Shown here one piece after another: positions 1 through 4,425 of a DNA stretch of 5,199 nt. Source of the stretch: Myxococcales bacterium (lineage in GTDB: Bacteria; Myxococcota; Myxococcia; Myxococcales; Anaeromyxobacteraceae). The stretch's first letter is position 1. Every line of letters starts with the position of its first letter. The stretch is from the NCBI GenBank assembly GCA_021784995.1, contig JAJYHA010000218.1:1-5199 (forward strand), given 5' to 3'. The notes beneath the pieces were generated by a model, which worked only from the letters and a program-made list of their open reading frames with translations, was not told the origin of the DNA and did not search any database. The translations under genes and the position numbers were made by a program.

Positions 1-1382
1 GGCACCACCGCCGGACGGGCGCGCCGGAGTCGCTCCACATGGCGCTCCACACGCTGGAGCGCATGGCGGCGGGCGGTCTCATGGATCAGCTCGGCGGCGG
101 GTTCCACCGCTACTCCACGGACGAGCGCTGGCTCGTGCCGCACTTCGAGAAGATGCTCTACGACAACGCGCTCCTCGCCACGGCCTACGTCGAGGCGTGG
201 CAGGTGACGCACCGCCGGGATCTGGCGCGCGTGGCGCGCCAGACGCTCGACTACCTGCTCCGCGAGATGACCTCCGCCGAGGGCGCGCTCCACGCGGCGA
301 CCGACGCGGACTCCGAGGGCGAGGAGGGGCGCTTCTTCCTCTGGGACGCGCGCGAGATCCGGGAGGTGCTGGGCGCGGAGGCGGAGGAGTTCGCCGCCTT
401 CCACGGCGTCACGCCGGAGGGCAACTTCGAGGGGCGGAACGTCCTCTGGGTGCCGCGGCCCGACGAGGAGCGCTGGCAGGCGCTCGCCCCCGCCCGGGCG
501 CGGCTGTACGAGGCCCGCGCCCTTCGCGTACCGCCGCTCCGCGACGACAAGGTCGTCACCGCCTGGAACGGGCTCGCCGTCGCGGCGCTCGCCTTCGCCG
601 GTCGCGCGCTCGCCGAGCCGCGCTACGTGGCCGCGGCCCGGCGCGCGGCCGTCTTCGCGCTCGAGCGCATGCGCCCCGGCGGCCGCCTCGCGCGCTCGTG
701 GCGCGACGGCGTGACCGGCCCGCCGGGATTCCTGCAGGATCACGCCTTCCTGGTGCAGGCCCTCCTGGAGCTGCACCAGGCCACCTTCGAGCCGCGCTGG
801 CTGGCGGAGGCCGTGGAGCTGGCCGGGGAGACCGAGCGCCTCTTCGCCGATCCGCGCGGCGGCTGGTTCACGGCGGGGACGGACCAGGAGCGCCTCATCG
901 CCCGCGAGAAGCCCGCCCACGACGGCGCGGAGCCGTCCGGCGCCTCGGTGGCGCTGCTCTGCGCGCTGCGGCTCGAGGCGCTGACCGGCGACGCGCGCTG
1001 GGGCGAGGTGGCCGATCGCGCCCTGCGCTGGTACGCGCCGTCGCTGGCCGAGCGGCCGGCGGCGCTCACGGAGCTGCTGCTCGCGCTCGACGCCTGGACG
1101 GAAGGCGGCGGAGCGGTGGTGCTGCTGTGGCCGCGGGGCGGGGACCCCGGCCCGCTCGCGGCGGCGCTCCGCGCGCGGTTCCTGCCCAACCACCTCCTCA
1201 CCGGCGCGGAGGAGGGCGCGGCGCTGGAGGCCCTCCGCGCCCTCGTCCCGGCGGCGCGCGACCGCGCGCCGATCGACGGGCGCGCCACGGCCTACCCCTG
1301 CCGGCGCGGCGCCTGCGGCCTGCCGGCCGGCACGCCGGAGGAGCTGCAGGAGCGGCTCCCGCCCGCGCCCCCGTACCGGTGA
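1..1382 (+). CDS. COG1331 (YyaL/SPATA20-like) protein, C-terminal part; 5' end outside window
   Basis: The reading frame is open from base 3 with no stop, so the gene starts upstream. The ATG at 39 is internal, because the codons before it already read like family sequence. Full-length members have an N-terminal thioredoxin-like domain (DUF255) and a C-terminal alpha/alpha barrel resembling six-hairpin glycosidases; only the barrel part is seen here. Family hallmarks in order are GG.MDQLGGGFHRYSTDERW and VPHFEKMLYDNALL (about 75-175), DADSEGEEG.FF.W (about 305-345), DDKVVTAWNGLA (about 542-580), LQDHAFLVQALLELHQATF (about 730-790), a DGAEPSGASV segment (about 918-950), and a terminal YPCRRGACGLP with a CX4C cysteine pair (about 1292-1325). 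The stop is TGA at 1380-1382. The biochemical role of the family is not settled, so no activity is assigned. It converges with the phosphodiesterase gene 30 bp away. Confidence 0.9.
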   Translation, partial: HHRRTGAPESLHMALHTLERMAAGGLMDQLGGGFHRYSTDERWLVPHFEKMLYDNALLATAYVEAWQVTHRRDLARVARQTLDYLLREMTSAEGALHAATDADSEGEEGRFFLWDAREIREVLGAEAEEFAAFHGVTPEGNFEGRNVLWVPRPDEERWQALAPARARLYEARALRVPPLRDDKVVTAWNGLAVAALAFAGRALAEPRYVAAARRAAVFALERMRPGGRLARSWRDGVTGPPGFLQDHAFLVQALLELHQATFEPRWLAEAVELAGETERLFADPRGGWFTAGTDQERLIAREKPAHDGAEPSGASVALLCALRLEALTGDARWGEVADRALRWYAPSLAERPAALTELLLALDAWTEGGGAVVLLWPRGGDPGPLAAALRARFLPNHLLTGAEEGAALEALRALVPAARDRAPIDGRATAYPCRRGACGLPAGTPEELQERLPPAPPYR

Positions 1383-1385
1383 CTG

Positions 1386-1405
1386 CGCCGCGGAGCTCCG
1401 CGGCG
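1386..1405. terminator. Perfect 20-bp palindrome between convergent genes, probable bidirectional terminator
   Basis: Bases 1386-1405 form an uninterrupted inverted repeat centred on GAGCTC. As RNA they fold on either strand into an all-GC-rich stem of about 8 bp with a 4-nt loop. The palindrome starts 3 bases after the stop of the COG1331 gene and ends 7 bases before the stop of the phosphodiesterase gene on the other strand. That is where a shared terminator would sit. No U-tract follows on either strand, so termination is inferred from position and stem strength. An alternative pairing is described in the findings. Confidence 0.6.
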
Positions 1406-1412
1406 GGAGCCC

Positions 1413-2195
1413 TCACGGCGACCGGCCACGGAGGACCCGGCGAGCCAGCGCCGGCTGGTTGGTGATGACGGCGGAGACGCCCAGGCCGGCGAGCCGCACC
1501 AGCTCCGACGGCGCGTCCACCGTCCACACGTTCACCGCCAGGCCGGCGCCGCGCCAGTCCGCGACGGCGCGCGCGTCCACGAGGCGCGCCTGCGGGTGCA
1601 CCGCGGCGGGGCGCAGCAGGAGGCGTCCCACCCGGTCGCGGACTCGCCAGCCCCGCTCGTCGGCGATGAGCAGGCCCCGGCGCAGCGACGGCGCGCGCGC
1701 ACGCAGCAGGGCGAGCAACAGCGGATCGAAGGAGGAGAGGATGCAGCGGTCCGAGGCGCGCGCCGAGCGCACCACCCGGGCGACCGCCGCCGGCAGCCCC
1801 GCGTCGGGGAGGCCGCTCGACTTCAGCTCCACGTTGACCAGGGCACCCGGCACGGCCTCCAGCACCTCGGCCAGCAGCGGCACCCGCTCGCCGCGGAATC
1901 GCGGCCCGCGCCAGGCGCCGACGTCCGCGCGGCGCAGCTCCTGCCAGGCGGCGGCCTGCACGCGGAGCGGCAGCCCCGCCGTCCGCCGGAGGTCGGGGTC
2001 GTGGTGGACCACGACCTCGCCGCTGCGGCAGCGCCACACGTCCAGCTCGACGCCGTCCGCCCCCTGCTCGACCGCGAGCCGGAACGCGGCCAGCGTGTTC
2101 TCCGGCGCCTCGGCGCTGGCGCCCCGGTGCCCCAGGACGAGCGGGGCTCCCTCTCGCGAGCCGGCGGACGTCACGCGTGTGCCTGGCACCCTCAT
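1413..2195 (-). CDS. Glycerophosphodiester phosphodiesterase (GDPD family, UgpQ-like)
   Basis: A 260-residue protein predicted to hydrolyse glycerophosphodiesters to sn-glycerol 3-phosphate and an alcohol, feeding phospholipid-headgroup salvage. The length fits a single GDPD TIM-barrel domain. Visible active-site elements are LGHRGASAEAPENT with H23 and R24, the metal-binding VELDV with E50 and D52, VVVHHDP with H65 and D66, and the strand NVELKSS with E123 and K125. The C-terminal barrel strand carries NVWTVD and ends in ITNQP. There is no signal peptide or membrane segment, so a cytoplasmic enzyme is inferred. The ATG at 2195-2193 is chosen because it precedes the first barrel strand by a short tail; the frame stays open further upstream, but that would run antisense through tatA. 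No strong Shine-Dalgarno is visible, and GTG codons at residues 3 and 8 are alternative starts. The stop is TGA (1415-1413). It is divergent from tatA. Confidence 0.9.
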   Translation of the reverse strand: MRVPGTRVTSAGSREGAPLVLGHRGASAEAPENTLAAFRLAVEQGADGVELDVWRCRSGEVVVHHDPDLRRTAGLPLRVQAAAWQELRRADVGAWRGPRFRGERVPLLAEVLEAVPGALVNVELKSSGLPDAGLPAAVARVVRSARASDRCILSSFDPLLLALLRARAPSLRRGLLIADERGWRVRDRVGRLLLRPAAVHPQARLVDARAVADWRGAGLAVNVWTVDAPSELVRLAGLGVSAVITNQPALARRVLRGRSP

Positions 2196-2207
2196 CGGCC
2201 GGGCGCT

Positions 2208-2211
2208 AGGA
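2208..2211 (+). promoter_or_regulatory. Ribosome binding site of tatA
   Basis: AGGA lies 8 bases upstream of the tatA ATG, in the 24-bp gap between divergent start codons. It supports the choice of start at 2220 over longer versions of the frame, which would overlap the phosphodiesterase gene antisense. Confidence 0.55.
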
Positions 2212-2219
2212 TAGCCCGC

Positions 2220-2465
2220 ATGGGACTCCGATTGCCTGAAGTGCTGATCATCCTGATCGTGCTCGTGCTGGTCTTCGGCGCGAACAAGATCCCGCAGCTC
2301 GGGGACGCGCTCGGGAAGGGGATCCGGAACTTCAAGAAGTCGTCGCACGACGAGGATGACTCGATCGACGTGACGCCGAAGCCGGCGCAGGGCGCCGACC
2401 CGGGGCAGCTCCCGAACGGCGCCGCGAAGGCGACGGGCGCCGCCGCCGCCAGGAAGAAGGCCTGA
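2220..2465 (+). CDS. tatA: TatA/E-type Sec-independent protein translocase subunit
   Basis: An 81-residue protein of the usual TatA size. TatA oligomerises in the inner membrane and lets folded proteins with twin-arginine signals cross, working with TatC (and TatB). The sequence shows the full family architecture: a short N-terminus with a polar residue in PEV (E7), one hydrophobic segment at about residues 6-19 rich in I, L and V, the F19-G20 hinge, then an amphipathic helix GANKIPQLGDALGKGIRNFKK (about 20-40). A charged and then Ala/Pro/Lys-rich low-complexity tail follows. The absence of a TatB-like long helical tail and the FG hinge favour TatA over TatB. No tatB or tatC lies beside it, so those genes must be elsewhere. 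The ATG at 2220 is supported by AGGA 8 bases upstream and by the MG start typical of the family. Confidence 0.93.
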   Translation: MGLRLPEVLIILIVLVLVFGANKIPQLGDALGKGIRNFKKSSHDEDDSIDVTPKPAQGADPGQLPNGAAKATGAAAARKKA

Positions 2466-2483
2466 GCGGGCCGACCGCACGGC

Positions 2484-2510
2484 GGGAGCGCCCCGCTGCG
2501 CGGCGCTTCC
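2484..2510 (+). terminator. Stem-loop downstream of tatA, possible terminator
   Basis: AGCGCC (2487-2492) pairs perfectly with GGCGCT (2502-2507) across a 9-nt loop. The stem extends outward through one G-U pair (2486/2508) and two G-C pairs (2485/2509 and 2484/2510), giving about 9 bp. It lies 18 bases after the tatA stop and before the promoter of the next gene. There is no U-run after the stem, which weakens the call. A GC-rich genome makes chance stems common. Confidence 0.4.
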
Positions 2511-2547
2511 CTCGCCGGGTCGTGGCCTCGCCGCGCGCCGGTAGTCC

Positions 2548-2576
2548 TTGACACGCGCGAGGCCCGAACGAAGAAT
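2548..2576 (+). promoter_or_regulatory. Sigma-70-type promoter of the PHA-regulator-like gene
   Basis: A perfect TTGACA (2548-2553) is followed by a 17-bp spacer and AAGAAT (2571-2576), which matches the TATAAT consensus at four of six positions. Spacing is optimal, and the element sits in one of the few less GC-rich patches of the window. A start of transcription near 2583 would give a leader of about 40 nt before the ATG at 2624. This is a sequence match only. Confidence 0.6.
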
Positions 2577-2588
2577 CGATCCACGCCC

Positions 2589-2610
2589 GCATCCTCCTCG
2601 CATCCTCCTC
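2589..2610 (+). repeat. Tandem 11-bp direct repeat in the leader of the PHA-regulator-like gene
   Basis: GCATCCTCCTC occurs twice back to back, at 2589-2599 and 2600-2610, without a mismatch. Each copy contains TCCTC, the complement of the GAGGA ribosome binding site that begins two bases after the repeat. The repeat therefore falls between the predicted transcription start and the start codon. Confidence 0.8.
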
Positions 2611-2611
2611 C

Positions 2612-2616
2612 GAGGA
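2612..2616 (+). promoter_or_regulatory. Ribosome binding site of the PHA-regulator-like gene
   Basis: GAGGA ends 7 bases before the ATG at 2624 and fixes this start. It is complementary to TCCTC copies just upstream, so it may be occluded by a hairpin. The copy at 2603-2607 would give a 5-bp stem with a 4-nt loop. Confidence 0.7.
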
Positions 2617-2623
2617 CTCCATC

Positions 2624-3226
2624 ATGGCCGAAGAGCTCCCGCCCGGATCCGAGCCCGAGAGCGCGGCGACGCCCCGCGAACCGAAGATCATCAAGCGCTA
2701 CACCAACCGCAAGCTCTACGACACGGTGGAGTCGCGCTACGTCACGCTGGACGAGATCGGCGGGATGGTGAAGGCCGGCGTCGAGGTGCGCGTCCTCGAC
2801 AACAGCACCAAGGAGGACCTCACCAGCGTCACGCTGGCGCAGATCATCTTCGAGGAGGAGAAGAAGACGTCGAAGATGAGCCTCCGGACCCTGAAGGACC
2901 TGATCCGGTACGGCGGCGAGCGCGCGGCGCAGCTCGTCGAGGACACGCAGGCCGAGCTGCGCGGGCGCGTCGAGGCGGTCCGGCAGGCGGCGGAGCAGCG
3001 GGTCCAGACGCTCCTCAAGACCGGCCAGCAGACCGGCGACCGCGCCAAGGACCTGGTGGCGGCCTCGCAGGAGGCGGTGGCGCAGTTCCAGCGGCGCGTC
3101 GACGAGCGGGTCCGGACCGCGATGGACGGGATGAGCAGCCTCTCCGACGTGCGCCGCGACCTGGCGACCCTCGCCGATCGGATCGCCCAGATCGAGAGGA
3201 AGCTCGAGGAGCTCGAGCGGAGGTAG
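2624..3226 (+). CDS. PHA synthesis regulator-like protein: PHB/PHA accumulation N-terminal domain plus coiled coil
   Basis: A 200-residue protein. After an acidic, Pro-rich leader (1-20) comes the PHB_acc_N-type domain (about 21-82), recognised by KIIKRYTNRKLYDT, the SRYVTLDEI segment, VRVLDNSTKEDLT and LAQIIFEEEKK. In PhaR proteins this domain binds DNA and senses polyhydroxyalkanoate to control phasin and PHA genes. Here the second PhaR domain is not recognisable. Residues about 90-200 are instead a long amphipathic helix rich in A, E, Q and R with heptad Leu/Val, ending in a clear coiled coil (LADRIAQIERKLEELERR). That resembles phasin-type helices. The protein could therefore be a regulator, a granule-associated structural protein, or both. 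The promoter and GAGGA site upstream fit the ATG chosen. The stop TAG (3224-3226) lies one base from the stop of the convergent ParA gene. Domain assignment is confident; a role in PHA metabolism is inferred. Confidence 0.85.
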   Translation: MAEELPPGSEPESAATPREPKIIKRYTNRKLYDTVESRYVTLDEIGGMVKAGVEVRVLDNSTKEDLTSVTLAQIIFEEEKKTSKMSLRTLKDLIRYGGERAAQLVEDTQAELRGRVEAVRQAAEQRVQTLLKTGQQTGDRAKDLVAASQEAVAQFQRRVDERVRTAMDGMSSLSDVRRDLATLADRIAQIERKLEELERR

Positions 3227-3227
3227 G

Positions 3228-4025
3228 TCAAGCCTCCCCGGCGGCCGGAGCCGGCGCCGCGGCCGGCGCGCGCTCCAGCAGCTCGTCCGCCAGGGCCGCG
3301 AGGGCGCGCGCGCCGCCGGAGCGGGCCGCGTACTCGAAGACGGTGCGGCCGTGGCTCTGCGCCTCGTCCACCTTGACCGACCAGCCGAGCACGGTGCGCG
3401 AGAGCGCCTCCGGGAAGCGCTCGCGCAGCTTGGCCATGATGGCGTCGGCGAGCTGCGTCTTGCGGTAGAGGGCCGGGACCACGAGCGACACCGCGGGCGC
3501 CCGGCCGCGCTCGGCCCGGAGCCGCGCCAGGCTCTCCAGGATCTCGGCGCACCCGTCGAGCGCCAGGTAGGTGAGCGCCACCGGGATCACCACCTCGGTC
3601 GCGGCGCGCAGCACGTTCTCGGTGAGCAGCGAGACCGAGGGCGGCGCGTCGAAGAGCACCATGTCCCAGCGGCCGGCGGGGAGCGCGTCCACCACCGCGC
3701 CGAGCCGCTCGGCGCGGTCCGGTCGGGCCGCCACCTCCACCGGGAACGTGGCCAGATCCTTGCCGGCCGGGAGCAGGTCGAGGCCCTCGACGGCGGTCGG
3801 GCGCACCACGGCCCCGAGCGGCGCGGTCCCGAGCAGCAGGTCGCGGAGGTTCGGCTGCAGCCCGCGCACGTCGACGCCCAGCGACTTCCCGGCGTGGCCC
3901 TGCGTGTCCACGTCCACCACCAGCACCCGGCGCCCTCGACGGCTGGCGAGCCACGCCGCCACGTTCACGCACAGCGTGGTCTTGCAGGTGCCGCCCTTCT
4001 CGTTGACGAACGCGATGCGCCGCAC
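3228..4025 (-). CDS. ParA/Soj-family P-loop ATPase (orphan, no ParB beside it)
   Basis: A 265-residue ATPase of the deviant Walker A (ParA/MinD) class, which dimerises on ATP, usually binds nucleoid DNA and positions plasmids, chromosomes or protein cargo. Residues 10-17 read KGGTCKTT, with signature lysine K10 and P-loop lysine K15; C14 replaces the usual glycine. VVDVDTQGHAGKSLG holds the switch I aspartate D40. Walker B is DMVLFDAPPS (121-130). The C-terminal tail is Ala/Pro-rich. There is no N-terminal DNA-binding extension, so it is the short ParA form. The start is GTG at 4025-4023, placed directly before the first beta strand, with GAGG 9 bases upstream (4038-4035) overlapping the stop codon of the preceding gene. 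That indicates translational coupling. No ParB-like gene is next to it; the only small partner candidate is the coiled-coil protein upstream. The cargo is unknown. Confidence 0.92.
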   Translation of the reverse strand: MRRIAFVNEKGGTCKTTLCVNVAAWLASRRGRRVLVVDVDTQGHAGKSLGVDVRGLQPNLRDLLLGTAPLGAVVRPTAVEGLDLLPAGKDLATFPVEVAARPDRAERLGAVVDALPAGRWDMVLFDAPPSVSLLTENVLRAATEVVIPVALTYLALDGCAEILESLARLRAERGRAPAVSLVVPALYRKTQLADAIMAKLRERFPEALSRTVLGWSVKVDEAQSHGRTVFEYAARSGGARALAALADELLERAPAAAPAPAAGEA

Positions 4026-4034
4026 GTCGAGCCG

Positions 4035-4038
4035 CCTC
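4035..4038 (-). promoter_or_regulatory. Ribosome binding site of the ParA gene, overlapping the upstream stop codon
   Basis: On the minus strand GAGG (4038-4035) shares two bases with the TGA (4039-4037) that ends the phasin-like gene, and lies 9 bases before the GTG start. It supports the GTG at 4025 and a coupled operon. Confidence 0.6.
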
Positions 4039-4384
4039 AGGCGTGGCCGCCCGGCGGGCGCGGGTCGACGTCCGCGGGCGCCGCGCCGCGGCCGTCGCCC
4101 TGCTCCACCCTGGCCGCGAGGCCGTCGATCAGCTCCTCCAGCTCCGCCAGCTTGCGCCGCAGCTCCGCCACGTCGCCGGTGGTCGGGAGGTTCACCGCCT
4201 GCAGGGCCGTCCGCACGCCGCGGTCGAGGGTCGATCGGGCGCCGAGGGCGGAGGTGACCACCGCCTGCACGCCCAGCACGACGCGCTGGCTCGAGAGGAG
4301 CTGCGTGACCACCTTGCCCATCCGCTCCTCACCCACGGCGAGCGCCCTCCGCAGCATCGGGCTCCTGAGCAGCTCCTCGATCAT
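4037..4384 (-). CDS. Small phasin/PhaE-like coiled-coil protein, first gene of the ParA operon
   Basis: A 115-residue protein with no membrane segment or signal peptide. Residues 1-64 look like an amphipathic helical region (EELLRSPMLRRAL at the start). Residues 65-71 read NLPTTGD, and 72-95 form a short coiled coil with leucines in heptad spacing (VAELRRKLAELEELIDGL). The pattern of an asparagine-leucine-proline turn, a Thr/Ser-Asp cap and then a Leu/Glu coiled coil is the style of phasins and of the C-terminus of PhaE, a PHA synthase subunit. The tail after 95 is Gly/Pro-rich and disordered. Overall identity cannot be judged by eye, so the protein remains formally hypothetical. The ATG at 4384 is preceded by GGTGAG at 9 bases. 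Only 11 bases separate its stop from the ParA start. A job as adaptor or cargo partner of the ParA is inferred from position and size. Confidence 0.8.
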   Translation of the reverse strand: MIEELLRSPMLRRALAVGEERMGKVVTQLLSSQRVVLGVQAVVTSALGARSTLDRGVRTALQAVNLPTTGDVAELRRKLAELEELIDGLAARVEQGDGRGAAPADVDPRPPGGHA

Positions 4385-4411
4385 GATGGACTTCTCACCC
4401 CGTGGTCATTA

Positions 4412-4422
4412 GCTTGTCAAGC
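4412..4422. promoter_or_regulatory. Palindrome with TTGACA box in the divergent gap, possible promoter/operator
   Basis: GCTTG-T-CAAGC (4412-4422) is an 11-bp symmetric element in the gap between the phasin-like ATG (4384) and the ArsA-like start (4426). On the minus strand it contains a perfect TTGACA (4420-4415), positioned as a -35 box for the phasin-like/ParA operon. The -10 at optimal spacing (TGAGAA, 4397-4392) is poor and would leave almost no leader, so the promoter call is weak. The symmetry could instead serve a regulator of both genes. Confidence 0.3.
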
Positions 4423-4425
4423 GTC

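Noticed and set aside
197..1465. Long plus-strand open frame overlapping the COG1331 gene
   Set aside because: Translation is Arg/Gly/Ala-rich low complexity with no family motif. It is a GC-rich shadow of the real gene in another frame.
1198..2037. 279-codon minus-strand open frame over the phosphodiesterase
   Set aside because: Arg/Ala/Pro-rich shadow in a different frame from the GDPD motifs, and it crosses the palindromic gene end.
2184..2200. TGGCAC box resembling a sigma-54 -24 element upstream of tatA
   Set aside because: GG at 2185-2186 would need GC at 2197-2198, but GG is there; the nearest GC is shifted by one base. It is also inside the start of the phosphodiesterase gene.
2192..2584. 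Minus-strand 130-codon frame antisense to tatA
   Set aside because: It starts with GTG near a GAGGAGG stretch, but the product has no recognisable domain, spans the tatA terminator region, and mirrors tatA codons.
2548..3468. 306-codon plus-strand frame over the PHA-regulator-like gene
   Set aside because: It starts inside the predicted promoter, is Arg/Gly-rich, and runs through the end of the convergent ParA gene. The other frame carries the clear domain.
3228..4025. Chromosomal parABS partition locus
   Set aside because: No ParB-like gene and no parS-like palindrome (TGTTNCACGTGNAACA type) is visible nearby; the ParA is better described as an orphan.
3351..4412. 353-codon plus-strand frame antisense to ParA and the phasin-like gene
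   Set aside because: His/Arg-rich product typical of an antisense shadow of GC-rich coding sequence. The minus-strand frames carry real motifs.
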